A stretch of DNA of 64,000 bases, taken from contig NZ_AUMU01000010.1 in the NCBI RefSeq assembly GCF_000430845.1, positions 62,001-126,000 of the forward strand, read 5' to 3'. Origin of the DNA: Chryseobacterium gregarium DSM 19109 (GTDB lineage: Bacteria; Bacteroidota; Bacteroidia; Flavobacteriales; Weeksellaceae). The notes beneath the pieces were generated by a model, which saw only the letters and a program-made list of their open reading frames with translations, searched no databases and was not told where the DNA came from. Positions 1-7,580 of the stretch are shown piece after piece (within the stretch, counting starts at the first letter, position 1; the number at the start of each line of letters is the position of its first letter). Made by a program: the position numbers and the translations under genes.

Positions 1-166
1 TTAAATAATTGTTTTTCAAAGCTTTTACCACAGCATATCCGTCCAGGACATTCATTACCCGGCACATATTCCCGCCGGGAAGAAGATAAACGCTCCCGTC
101 AGTAAAAACGCCGTCAACATCAAATACAAATGCTTTTATATCTTTTAATTTCTCTTTATAACTCAT
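1..166 (-). CDS. KdsC-like HAD phosphatase (partial, 3' end outside window)
   Basis: Reading leftwards from an ATG at 164-166, the frame stays open to the window edge and gives about 55 residues. They contain FVFDVDGVFTDG, the first HAD motif (DxDGVxTDG) with the nucleophilic Asp, in the form typical of 3-deoxy-D-manno-octulosonate-8-phosphate phosphatase (KdsC) and related HAD-IIIA enzymes. If it is KdsC it would act in Kdo synthesis for lipopolysaccharide in the cytoplasm. The gene overlaps the end of the upstream DUF2520 gene by 11 bases, so the two are probably co-transcribed. The remaining HAD motifs lie outside the window, so the substrate is inferred from the N-terminus only. Confidence 0.75.
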   Translation of the reverse strand, partial: MSYKEKLKDIKAFVFDVDGVFTDGSVYLLPGGNMCRVMNVLDGYAVVKALKNNYL

Positions 167-905
167 ACATTTTCTGAATAGAATGATTCATTGTTTTATA
201 AATATCCAGACTTTCATCCTTCAGCAGTTGCTCATGCAATTCCAGGATTCTTTTGTCGTTTCTTACGGCAGGACCGGTTTGTGCGGATTTCGGTTCAATC
301 TCATGAATTTTCTGAACGGTTTCGTCGATCAGCGGTAAAAAATAATCAAACGGGATTTCCTGGGCATCTGAAATTTCTTTTGCTCTTGAAAAAAGATGGT
401 TGACAAAATTGCAGGCAAACACTGCGGTAAGATGAATGTATTTCCTTTTTTCATAAGTGCTTTCCATTACATTTCTGGAAATGGCGGAAGCAATATCAGA
501 TAATGTTTTCATATCCTCTCTGTTTTCAGCCTCAATAAAGAACGGAATTTGGTGATAATCCAGGGTCTTTAATTTTGAAAAGGTCTGTAAAGGATAAAGG
601 CTTGATTTCCTGTATTTCCCCGCTAAAATATCGATCGGAAGTGACCCTGACGTATGGGCTACGAGACAGTTTTTTTCAGTAATGAGCCGGGAAACCTCTC
701 CTACAGACTCATCACTCACACAAATGATATAAATATCCGATTCATTTAGTTTTTTAGTTGAAAATGGAATGTGTAATTCCTCAGAAATGCTTTTTAATTG
801 CTCTTCATTCCTGCCAAAAATCTGAGCCACAGGGATAGCATTGAGAACAAAAGCTTTAGCGAAATGATACGCTACGTTTCCGGAACCGATGATTACAGTT
901 TGCAT
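156..905 (-). CDS. Rossmann-like and DUF2520 domain protein
   Basis: A 249-residue cytoplasmic protein. The N-terminus has a Rossmann nucleotide-binding motif (VIIGSGNVAYHFAKAF, residues 4-19) and the overall layout matches the COG5495 family, in which a F420/NADP-oxidoreductase-like domain precedes an all-helical DUF2520 domain. The helical half is recognisable from about residue 125 (HLTAVFACNFVNHL region). The biochemical role of the family is not established. It is usually annotated as a predicted short-chain oxidoreductase-like protein. It shares an 11-base overlap with the KdsC-like gene downstream, which suggests translational coupling. Family assignment is good; function is open. Confidence 0.8.
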   Translation of the reverse strand: MQTVIIGSGNVAYHFAKAFVLNAIPVAQIFGRNEEQLKSISEELHIPFSTKKLNESDIYIICVSDESVGEVSRLITEKNCLVAHTSGSLPIDILAGKYRKSSLYPLQTFSKLKTLDYHQIPFFIEAENREDMKTLSDIASAISRNVMESTYEKRKYIHLTAVFACNFVNHLFSRAKEISDAQEIPFDYFLPLIDETVQKIHEIEPKSAQTGPAVRNDKRILELHEQLLKDESLDIYKTMNHSIQKMYEL

Positions 906-1244
906 TAAGCAAAGATAGGGTTTTCATGCCAGTTTTAAAAGGAAGTTAAATAAGCCGGTATGAAAATTATTTATGTTTGCTAATAGGCATCAGGCCACAG
1001 ATAATTTACAGGTTTGATGTATGGAATAGTATTTTGAACGGTATATACAATATTTAATACCCACTGTAATTGATCAACCTTTCACGGATAAACTGGACAG
1101 GAGAATTTATTTTTAATCATTTGGGCATAGTCATAGGACGAAGAACAGGATATTTCTTATATTTAACTCAGATATTGGACTAAAAGTTGAATGTATAATT
1201 TAACTTTCAATTATTTTTGTAATCCAAAACAATGAAAGCATCTT
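906..1244. other. Intergenic region between divergent genes
   Basis: About 340 AT-rich bases between the minus-strand DUF2520 gene and the plus-strand sigma gene. A promoter-like element for the sigma gene is annotated separately at 1187-1219. A lone TAnnTTTG (TATGTTTG, 972-979) has no matching upstream TTTG and no ORF behind it. No convincing small gene or RNA was seen. Confidence 0.5.
1187..1219 (+). promoter_or_regulatory. Candidate Bacteroidota promoter for the ECF sigma gene
   Basis: TTG at 1187-1189, a 22-base spacer and TATTTTTG at 1212-1219 resemble the Bacteroidota housekeeping promoter (TTTG, 19-21 bp, TAnnTTTG). The -7 element ends 25 bases before the ATG at 1245. Confidence 0.45.
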
Positions 1245-1796
1245 ATGAAGATTAAGGACGCGGAAATTATTTCGTTGATGCAAAACCCACGGACTCAGGA
1301 AAAAGGAGTCCGCGCCCTGATGGATGCTTATCAAAGCAGATTGTATTGGCACATAAGACGAATTATTGTGGATGGAGATCTTGCTCAGGATACTTTGCAG
1401 GAAACCTTCATTAAAGCTTATCAGAATTTTCATCAGTTTAAAAATGATAGCCAGCTTTATACTTGGCTGTACAGAATTGCAACCAATGAGGCATTACAGC
1501 AGATCAACAAGCTGAAAAGAATGCAGAAAACGGATGAAGATCCGGAATATTACATGCAGAACCTGATCGCCGATAATACGGAAGGGGATGCTGAAGAAAT
1601 ACAGATCCTGTTACAGAATGCCATACAAAGCCTGCCGGAAAAGCAGAAACTGGTATTTATGATGCGGTATTATGATGATCTGCCTTATGAAGAAATATCT
1701 AAAATTGTAGATATGTCAGTAGGCACGCTGAAAACGAATTATCATTATGCCAAACAAAAAATAGAAGAACATGTTAAAGAAAATTTCGAAAGATAA
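1245..1796 (+). CDS. ECF-type RNA polymerase sigma factor
   Basis: A 183-residue sigma-70 family protein. Region 2 spans about residues 20-90 and includes the QDTLQETFIKAYQNF helix and the TWLYRIATNEA motif. Region 4 spans about 125-175, with LPEKQKLVFMMRYYDDLPYEEI followed by the recognition helix (MSVGTLKTNYHYAKQ). Regions 1 and 3 are absent, as expected for an ECF factor. The start at 1245 is preferred because an ATG 14 bases upstream opens a frame of only seven codons. Two genes follow within 20 bases (a single-pass membrane protein and a secreted Spy/CpxP-like protein), an arrangement that suggests an envelope-signal sigma factor with its own regulators. The regulon cannot be read from sequence. 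Confidence 0.9.
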   Translation: MKIKDAEIISLMQNPRTQEKGVRALMDAYQSRLYWHIRRIIVDGDLAQDTLQETFIKAYQNFHQFKNDSQLYTWLYRIATNEALQQINKLKRMQKTDEDPEYYMQNLIADNTEGDAEEIQILLQNAIQSLPEKQKLVFMMRYYDDLPYEEISKIVDMSVGTLKTNYHYAKQKIEEHVKENFER

Positions 1797-1813
1797 TTTT
1801 TGAAAATAAGAAA

Positions 1814-2359
1814 ATGAAAGATTTTGATATAGAAAACCTGGAGCGTAAAAACATTTACCGGACACCTGATTATTTGTTTGAAAATATTCAGGAGAAAGTG
1901 ATGAGTGATCTGAAGGCCCGTAAAAAAGCCCCTGTATTCAGACTGAACTGGGTGTATGCAGCGGCGGCGTCACTGGCATTGATTTTTGGAGCGACTTTTG
2001 TTTTTAATTCATCCAATGAAACATCAGAAGGTTCCGAAAACTCTCAGAAAGGTTATGTTGCGAATAATAACCCGGAAAAAAAATCGGAAAGCCAGATCGC
2101 TTACGAAACATTGAAATCTGATTTAACTTCTGTGGAAAGTAATAATCAAACAATTGAAAGCGGACAGAGTAAAAAGTCTTTAGCAAGAGAAAATAAAACG
2201 GAAAAGGCCTCAACAGGTATAGAAGCCCAAACGGCAAAACCTGTTTCAAAAGAAAGTGAAGCTCAGATGAATGCATTCCTGGATTCCTTTTCGAATTCTG
2301 AAATTTCAGAATTGGCAAGTAATGCAACACAGGATGTTTATTTGGATTTATATAATTAA
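1814..2359 (+). CDS. Putative anti-sigma factor, single-pass membrane protein
   Basis: A 181-residue protein of unknown family placed 17 bases after the ECF sigma gene. The first 45 residues are charged and probably cytoplasmic. One hydrophobic segment (about 47-65, VYAAAASLALIFGATFVF) is followed by a low-complexity region rich in Ser, Glu, Asn and Lys that would face the periplasm. This topology and position fit an anti-sigma factor that holds the ECF factor at the membrane, although no zinc-binding anti-sigma motif (HxxxCxxC) is present. The role is inferred from context only. Confidence 0.6.
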   Translation: MKDFDIENLERKNIYRTPDYLFENIQEKVMSDLKARKKAPVFRLNWVYAAAASLALIFGATFVFNSSNETSEGSENSQKGYVANNNPEKKSESQIAYETLKSDLTSVESNNQTIESGQSKKSLARENKTEKASTGIEAQTAKPVSKESEAQMNAFLDSFSNSEISELASNATQDVYLDLYN

Positions 2360-2362
2360 AGG

Positions 2363-2875
2363 ATGATGAAAAAGATATTATTTACGCTTTTTATGTTGTA
2401 TGCTTTTGGTCTGAATGCCCAGAAAACGGATTACGACTGGAAAAAGATGAATCCTAAGCAGAGAAAAGAAGTCATTAACAATCTTTCTCCTGAAGAGCGA
2501 AAGGTGCTTCTCAATACGTTCCGGAATAATATGGTGATGGATAACCTGGCTATAGATCCCGGTGATAAAGATGAATTTACGGATATTTATAATGAATATC
2601 TGGAAAGCCAGAAGCAGATCAAAAGCCAGTTTAATGCCAATTTCAATGCTGAAACACTGTCTGATGATGAAGCGAAAGCCAAACTGCAGCAGAGTTTTGA
2701 AGTGGGGCAGAAGCTGCTGGATAATAGAAAAAAATATGCTGATAGGATGCAGCAGATTATTCCTTGCCAGAAAGTTTTAAAGCTTTTTCAGTCTGAGGGG
2801 ATGATGAGAGATAAAATGAATGAAAGAAAACCCCGGGGGAATGAGAATGCTGCGAAACCAAGGCAAAACCCATAA
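2363..2875 (+). CDS. Secreted Spy/CpxP-like protein of the sigma operon
   Basis: A 170-residue protein with a signal peptide (about residues 1-19, ending FGLNAQ). The mature part is predicted helical, with a pattern of charged residues like the Spy/CpxP-type periplasmic sensors found behind ECF sigma genes in Flavobacteriia. There is a conserved-looking NLSPEERKVLLNTFRNNM segment near residue 40. It starts three bases after the preceding gene stops, so the three genes form one transcription unit. I infer a periplasmic sensor or chaperone that modulates the sigma pathway. No catalytic motif is visible. Confidence 0.6.
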   Translation: MMKKILFTLFMLYAFGLNAQKTDYDWKKMNPKQRKEVINNLSPEERKVLLNTFRNNMVMDNLAIDPGDKDEFTDIYNEYLESQKQIKSQFNANFNAETLSDDEAKAKLQQSFEVGQKLLDNRKKYADRMQQIIPCQKVLKLFQSEGMMRDKMNERKPRGNENAAKPRQNP

Positions 2876-2897
2876 TAGTTTATTTTTTTAATGTTGG

Positions 2898-2927
2898 ACG
2901 ACTCTTGCAATTTATTGTGAGAGTCGT
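2898..2927 (+). terminator. Probable terminator of the sigma operon
   Basis: Inverted repeat ACGACTCT / AGAGTCGT, extended inward by pairs including G-U to about 13 bp around a short loop, then a T-rich tract. It lies 22 bases after the last gene of the sigma operon. Confidence 0.6.
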
Positions 2928-2969
2928 TTAATTTAAATCTAATGCTTAGTTTTACGGGAAATTCTGATT

Positions 2970-3971
2970 ATGAAAAAAATTATTTTCTTTTTACTGCTTT
3001 CAGCATCAATGACGGCACAGAAGGTGGAATTCATTAAACTAAGCCAGAGTATCAAAGACAGGTTTTCCCGGACGAAATCTCTTATGGTAATTGATAACAG
3101 GGCCGATAAAAATCCGGGAACGGTAACCTATAAAGGAGAGGCCGTCCAGATAAAGTTTACTGATGAGAATGTGAAAAATTATATAGAATCCTGGTTTGCA
3201 GGGGATAATAAAATCAGGGGAAATAATGATGTCACCTTATTGCTGGAAGAAATTACCATCAGTAATTTTAAAGAAACAGGTCTGGCAAAAGCGAAAGTTA
3301 AGGTGAGCAGTTTCATCAACAGGAACGGAAAGTATTATTTTATCAACCACTACAACAATACGCTGGATTTTAATTCCAAGGTTACGCCTAATATTCCAAA
3401 AGCTGTTTCTTCTGCAATTTCAACCATTTTTTCTACTTTAATTAATGATTCCTATGCTCATATTGCTTTGAGTACTCCGGTGCCTGAAGCTGAACTTAAC
3501 AATTATGAATCCATTGTAAGTAACAATATTAAATATCTGAATGTGCCTGCGCTTACCGCCGGAGTTTACACGGATTTCAGATCGTTTTCCTTACAGAAGC
3601 CTCAGGAAGGATATTATGTCGATAAAAATAAGAAAGGCAGGGTGACAGGTATTAAAAACCGGGAAAACCTTATGGTTTCCGGAGAAGAAATATTCGGATA
3701 TGTGGAAGACGGAAAAGCCTATCGTCTGACCCCTGTAGGTTTTCTGGAGATGGGAAAAGATGACAAAGGATATTATGTAGTGTCTTCAAGATTAGAATTA
3801 TTCCCGCCGCAAAATAACAACGGCGCAATGGTAGGAGCGATGATGGGAGGAATGGTCGGTGCCCTGATCGGCGCAGCAGTCGATTCTTCAGGATCCAACA
3901 GAAGAAATTCTAATGCTGAGCTTTCCAATATTTATATCGATCCTCTTACGGGAGAATATACTTTTCAATAG
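2970..3971 (+). CDS. Secreted protein of unknown function with glycine-zipper segment
   Basis: A 333-residue protein with an N-terminal signal peptide (residues 1-16, MKKIIFFLLLSASMTAQ). No enzymatic motif was recognised. Residues about 288-304 (AMVGAMMGGMVGALIG) form a glycine-zipper-like hydrophobic stretch, often seen in outer-membrane or periplasmic proteins that insert into or pack against membranes. The centre is rich in Lys, Tyr and Asn, as in many flavobacterial envelope proteins. It has its own upstream spacer after a terminator and ends about 120 bases before lepA, so it is probably monocistronic. Function unknown. Confidence 0.75.
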   Translation: MKKIIFFLLLSASMTAQKVEFIKLSQSIKDRFSRTKSLMVIDNRADKNPGTVTYKGEAVQIKFTDENVKNYIESWFAGDNKIRGNNDVTLLLEEITISNFKETGLAKAKVKVSSFINRNGKYYFINHYNNTLDFNSKVTPNIPKAVSSAISTIFSTLINDSYAHIALSTPVPEAELNNYESIVSNNIKYLNVPALTAGVYTDFRSFSLQKPQEGYYVDKNKKGRVTGIKNRENLMVSGEEIFGYVEDGKAYRLTPVGFLEMGKDDKGYYVVSSRLELFPPQNNNGAMVGAMMGGMVGALIGAAVDSSGSNRRNSNAELSNIYIDPLTGEYTFQ

Positions 3972-4088
3972 TAAAGCTCACAATTATTTCTATCATCAGG
4001 ATTTATATATTCCTAATTTTCACACGGACAATTAAGAATCAGATATTATCTCTCTTTTTCTTATCTTTGCCAATTACAAGGTTCTTAA

Positions 4089-5885
4089 ATGAAAAACATA
4101 CGAAATTTTTGCATAATCGCCCATATTGACCACGGTAAAAGTACGCTGGCAGACCGCCTGCTGGAATATACCAATACGGTAACCCAGAGAGAGCTGCAGT
4201 CTCAGACGCTGGATGATATGGATCTGGAAAAAGAACGCGGGATCACGATAAAATCCCACGCGATCCAGATGGATTATGAGCTTAATGGCGAAAAATATAT
4301 TCTAAACCTGATCGATACACCGGGACATGTAGATTTTTCTTACGAAGTTTCCCGTTCGATTGCGGCCTGTGAAGGTGCACTTCTTATTGTAGATGCGGCA
4401 CAAAGTATTCAGGCACAAACGATCAGTAATTTGTATCTGGCTTTAGAAAATGACCTGGAAATTATTCCTATTCTAAATAAAATTGACCTTCCGTCTGCGA
4501 ATCCTGAAGAAGTTACCGACGAAATTATGGGACTTATTGGATGTAAATATGAAGATGTTCTTAGGGTTTCAGGAAAAACCGGTGAAGGTGTTCATGATTT
4601 GTTGGAACAGATCGTTGCAAGAATTCCTGCTCCTGTTGGAGATCCGAAAGCGCCGCTTCAGGCTTTAATCTTTGATTCCGTCTACAATCCGTTCAGAGGA
4701 ATTGAAGCATATTTTAAAGTCGTTAACGGAAGTATTTCTAAAAATGAGAAGATTAAGTTTTTCGCTACAGGAAAAGAATATGGTGCTGATGAAGTAGGAA
4801 CTTTGAAACTAAAACAAGTTCCGAAGAAAACCATTGAATGTGGTGATGTAGGTTATATCATTTCCGGAATTAAGGATGCCCGCGAAGTAAAAGTGGGAGA
4901 TACGATTACTTCTTTTGTGAATCCTGCTGAGGCTCCGATAGATGGTTTTGAAGAAGTGAAACCTATGGTTTTTGCCGGAATTTATCCGATAGAATCTGAG
5001 GATTTTGAAGAATTAAGATTCTCTTTAGAAAAATTAAGACTGAATGATGCTTCTCTGGTTTTCGAACCTGAAAGTTCTGCGGCTCTTGGTTTTGGTTTCC
5101 GATGCGGATTCTTAGGAATGCTTCACATGGAAATTGTTCAGGAACGACTTGAGAGAGAATTTGATATGAACGTGATTACAACAGTTCCCAACGTGTCATA
5201 CCATGGATATTCCAAAAAAGATCCTGAAACTGCTATTCTAATTAATAACCCGTCTGAAATGATTGACCCCAATCTTTTAGACAGAGTGGAAGAACCATAT
5301 ATTAAAGCTTCTATTATTACAAAATCTGATTTCGTAGGAGCTGTAATGACGCTGTGTATTGAGAAAAGAGGTGAAATCGTCAACCAAAGTTATCTGACGG
5401 CAGACAGAGTTGAATTGACCTTCAATATGCCTTTGGCTGAGGTGGTTTTCGACTTTTATGACCGTTTAAAGTCTATTTCCAAAGGATATGCCTCATTTGA
5501 TTATTCGCCAATCGGAATGCGTTCTTCTAAGTTGGTAAAAATGGATATCCTGATCAACGGAGATATGGTAGATGCTTTATCTTCATTGATCCACGACAGC
5601 AATGCCTACTATATCGGTAAGAAAATGTGTGAAAAACTCCGTGAGCTGATCCCGAGACAGCAGTTTGATATTGCGGTTCAGGCTGCGTTGGGAGCAAAAG
5701 TTATTGCGAGAGAAACCATCAAGGCATTAAGAAAAGACGTTACTGCAAAATGTTACGGAGGGGATATTTCCAGAAAGCGTAAACTTTTGGAAAAGCAGAA
5801 GGAAGGGAAGAAGAAAATGAAGCAGATCGGAAGGGTGGAAGTCCCTCAGTCGGCATTCATGGCTGTATTAAAGCTTAATGATTAA
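4089..5885 (+). CDS. lepA: Elongation factor 4 (LepA), ribosome GTPase
   Basis: A 598-residue translation GTPase of normal LepA length. The P-loop AHIDHGKST lies near residue 11, the switch II motif DTPGHVDF near 77 and NKID near 131, followed by domain II, domains III/V and the LepA-specific C-terminal domain ([20 protein letters not shown] near 560). LepA binds ribosomes and affects elongation or initiation under stress. It is a soluble protein that associates with membranes. A TATCTTTG -7-like element at 4062-4069 precedes the gene, and a strong hairpin terminator follows directly, so it appears to be a single-gene unit. Confidence 0.97.
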   Translation: MKNIRNFCIIAHIDHGKSTLADRLLEYTNTVTQRELQSQTLDDMDLEKERGITIKSHAIQMDYELNGEKYILNLIDTPGHVDFSYEVSRSIAACEGALLIVDAAQSIQAQTISNLYLALENDLEIIPILNKIDLPSANPEEVTDEIMGLIGCKYEDVLRVSGKTGEGVHDLLEQIVARIPAPVGDPKAPLQALIFDSVYNPFRGIEAYFKVVNGSISKNEKIKFFATGKEYGADEVGTLKLKQVPKKTIECGDVGYIISGIKDAREVKVGDTITSFVNPAEAPIDGFEEVKPMVFAGIYPIESEDFEELRFSLEKLRLNDASLVFEPESSAALGFGFRCGFLGMLHMEIVQERLEREFDMNVITTVPNVSYHGYSKKDPETAILINNPSEMIDPNLLDRVEEPYIKASIITKSDFVGAVMTLCIEKRGEIVNQSYLTADRVELTFNMPLAEVVFDFYDRLKSISKGYASFDYSPIGMRSSKLVKMDILINGDMVDALSSLIHDSNAYYIGKKMCEKLRELIPRQQFDIAVQAALGAKVIARETIKALRKDVTAKCYGGDISRKRKLLEKQKEGKKKMKQIGRVEVPQSAFMAVLKLND

Positions 5886-5890
5886 ATATA

Positions 5891-5917
5891 AACCGCTTCA
5901 CTGAAGCGGTTTTTTTA
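5891..5917 (+). terminator. Rho-independent terminator of lepA
   Basis: AACCGCTTCA and TGAAGCGGTT form a near-perfect 10-bp inverted repeat followed by a run of seven T, starting six bases after the lepA stop codon. Confidence 0.9.
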
Positions 5918-5962
5918 TGTTTATGATCTGAATAATTTTTTAAATAAAATCTAAGTCGTAAT

Positions 5963-5983
5963 TTTGTGTATTCACAACACAAA
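5963..5983. promoter_or_regulatory. NrtR-type operator, copy 1 (autoregulatory)
   Basis: A 21-bp palindrome with half sites TTTGTGT and ACACAAA separated by 7 bp. It overlaps a -7-like element (TAATTTTG, 5959-5966) and ends 8 bases before the start codon of the Nudix regulator at 5992, a position that would block transcription. The same motif recurs at 6722, 6776 and 7536. Confidence 0.75.
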
Positions 5984-5991
5984 TTAAGACA

Positions 5992-6687
5992 ATGAAGCCT
6001 TCAAAGAAGTTACAGGATATAAAAGTAGCGGTAGACGCCGTAATTTTCGGATATTTTGATAAAAAGGATTTACAGATCCTGCTGATTAAGAGGAAAATTG
6101 ATCCTTTCAAAGGAGGCTGGGCCCTTCCGGGAGGCCTGGTCCTGGATGATGAGAACCTGGATGATGCGGTTAGAAGAGAACTGCATGAAGAAGCAGGCAT
6201 AGAACCTGATTTTTTGGAACAGCTGTATACCTTTGGCAATGTAGGCCGGGATCCCCGAAACCGGGTGGTTTCCGTAGCGTATCTGGGCCTTGTGAATCCT
6301 TCCTATCACGAACTGTTTGCCGATTCAGATGCCGCTGATGCCCAGTGGTTCAGTGTCAATCAGCTTCCCAAGCTGGCTTTTGATCACCAGTCTATTATTG
6401 ATATTGCCTTAAAGAGGCTCCGCACGAAAATCCAGTACCAGCCGATCGGCTTTAATCTCCTTAATGAGGAATTCCCGTTTTCAGATCTTGAGAATCTCTA
6501 CAAAACTATCATCGGACAGGAAATCGACCGGCGGAACTTCCGTAAGAAAATCATGAGTTACGGGCTTCTGAACGAAACGGCAAATCTTAAAAAAGAAGGC
6601 AGCGGAAGGCCCGGAAAACTGTTTACCTTCAATCAGGGAAAATATAAAGCGCTTGAAGAAGCAGGTTTCTATTTCGAGATCAAATAA
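5992..6687 (+). CDS. nrtR: NrtR-type Nudix-domain transcriptional regulator
   Basis: A 231-residue protein with an N-terminal Nudix domain and a C-terminal winged helix (about residues 150-231, including FRKKIMSYGLLNE and GSGRPGKLF), the layout of NrtR. Family members bind ADP-ribose or related NAD metabolites and release DNA. The Nudix box is complete: G48-x5-E54-x7-R62-E63-L-x-E66-E67-x-G69-I70, so residual hydrolase activity is possible, whereas many NrtR proteins have lost it. The gene opens an island of ADP-ribose and NAD enzymes, and its own promoter carries the 21-bp palindrome found before NADAR and SPFH. Some Bacteroidota relatives sense sugars, but the neighbours favour an ADP-ribose-type ligand here. 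Confidence 0.85.
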   Translation: MKPSKKLQDIKVAVDAVIFGYFDKKDLQILLIKRKIDPFKGGWALPGGLVLDDENLDDAVRRELHEEAGIEPDFLEQLYTFGNVGRDPRNRVVSVAYLGLVNPSYHELFADSDAADAQWFSVNQLPKLAFDHQSIIDIALKRLRTKIQYQPIGFNLLNEEFPFSDLENLYKTIIGQEIDRRNFRKKIMSYGLLNETANLKKEGSGRPGKLFTFNQGKYKALEEAGFYFEIK

Positions 6688-6721
6688 ATTTTTATTGCTG
6701 TAAATCAATACTTTAATTTTA

Positions 6722-6742
6722 TTAGCGTAAAATAAACACAAA
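6722..6742. promoter_or_regulatory. NrtR-type operator, copy 2
   Basis: Half sites TTAGCGT and ACACAAA with a 7-bp spacer, 35 bases after the nrtR stop codon and just upstream of the -33 element at 6747. It is 54 bp from copy 3 (start to start), about five helical turns, so the two could be bound cooperatively. Confidence 0.7.
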
Positions 6743-6746
6743 TATA

Positions 6747-6779
6747 TTTGGAGTGTAAAATTATATTCTTTTAAATTTG
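6747..6779 (+). promoter_or_regulatory. Promoter of the NADAR-led operon
   Basis: TTTG (6747-6750), a 21-base spacer and TAAATTTG (6772-6779) match the Bacteroidota promoter consensus exactly. It is flanked by palindromes at 6722-6742 and 6776-6796. Transcription would begin near 6785, which rules out a TTG start at 6777 and supports ATG 6798. Confidence 0.75.
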
Positions 6780-6796
6780 TGTAAAAATAACGCAAT
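6776..6796. promoter_or_regulatory. NrtR-type operator, copy 3, over the -7 box and start site
   Basis: Half sites TTTGTGT and ACGCAAT with a 7-bp spacer, the same motif as copies 2 and 4 in inverted orientation. It overlaps the TAAATTTG box and ends one base before the NADAR start codon, an ideal place for repression. Confidence 0.75.
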
Positions 6797-6797
6797 A

Positions 6798-7340
6798 ATG
6801 AAATATACAGTAAAAGATATCATTGAACGGTTCCAGCATAAAGAAAAATTACCGTTTCTTTTCTTTTGGGGGCATACCGTAAAAGATGAAGTAACAAAAG
6901 CCTGCTTCAGCCAGTGGTTTCCCGCTGCGTTTAAAGAAAAAGGAATCATATACAAAACGGCAGAACACTACATGATGGCGGGAAAAGCAGAATTATTTGA
7001 TGACCATGAAACTCTAAAGGAAATATTAAATTCGGAAACTCCTAATCAGGTAAAAAGCCTGGGAAGAAAAGTCAGGAATTTCGATCCTCAGATTTGGGAC
7101 AGGCACAAATATGAAATCGTAAGACAGGGAAACTTTCTGAAGTTCTCACAGCATCAGCCTTTAAAAGCTTTTCTTCTGTCAACGGATAATAAGATTTTGG
7201 TAGAGGCCAGTCCTTGTGATACCGTTTGGGGAATCGGAATGACTGAAACGGATCCAAGGGCAGAAAATCCATTGCAGTGGAATGGTGAGAATCTTTTAGG
7301 CTTTGCATTAATGGAAGCCAGGGATGAATTGAAGGGATAA
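6798..7340 (+). CDS. NADAR family protein (predicted ADP-ribosyl-guanine hydrolase)
   Basis: A 180-residue NADAR (YbiA/DUF1768) protein. Recognisable family segments are LPFLFFWGH (residues 19-27), the CFSQWFP segment, the AEHYMMAGKA helix near 55 and the terminal WNGENLLGFALMEARDEL. Characterised NADAR proteins remove ADP-ribose from guanine bases of nucleic acids, while YbiA-like members act on riboflavin intermediates. The surrounding ADP-ribose genes favour the former. The start at 6798 is chosen because a promoter and operator occupy 6747-6796, so a TTG-initiated form from 6777 would lie within the promoter. It is the first gene of an operon under two NrtR-type palindromes. Confidence 0.88.
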   Translation: MKYTVKDIIERFQHKEKLPFLFFWGHTVKDEVTKACFSQWFPAAFKEKGIIYKTAEHYMMAGKAELFDDHETLKEILNSETPNQVKSLGRKVRNFDPQIWDRHKYEIVRQGNFLKFSQHQPLKAFLLSTDNKILVEASPCDTVWGIGMTETDPRAENPLQWNGENLLGFALMEARDELKG

Positions 7341-7370
7341 AAACGATCATCAAACACAAAATTATTCATT

Positions 7371-7499
7371 ATGGAAAAGACAGAACTGCATCCGCAAATC
7401 TTTCCGATCGAAGATTTATCTGTTAAGGCACGAAGGAAAACACTGATCAGTGGATTGAAGTATGTTTTGAGAACAGATGTCATGTACCGTAAAGTATAA
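7371..7499 (+). CDS. Small ORF of 42 residues, function unknown
   Basis: ATG at 7371 opens a 42-codon frame ending at 7499, 30 bases after NADAR and 36 bases before the palindrome at 7536. The peptide begins MEKTELHPQIFPIEDLSVKA and is basic at its C-terminus. No domain, signal peptide or membrane segment is visible. It could be a real small protein of the operon or the remnant of a longer gene. It is short, so the open frame by itself is weak evidence. Confidence 0.4.
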   Translation: MEKTELHPQIFPIEDLSVKARRKTLISGLKYVLRTDVMYRKV

Positions 7500-7535
7500 T
7501 TTATTAAACCAGGTGCAGAATTATGTCCTTTTCAA

Positions 7536-7556
7536 TTAGCGTAAATATAACACAAA
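7536..7556. promoter_or_regulatory. NrtR-type operator, copy 4, upstream of the SPFH operon
   Basis: Half sites TTAGCGT and ACACAAA with a 7-bp spacer, the same half sites as copy 2, ending 24 bases before the SPFH start codon. It implies a second, separately controlled promoter for the long downstream operon. Confidence 0.75.
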
Positions 7557-7580
7557 TATTAATTTTAAAAACCTAAAGCT

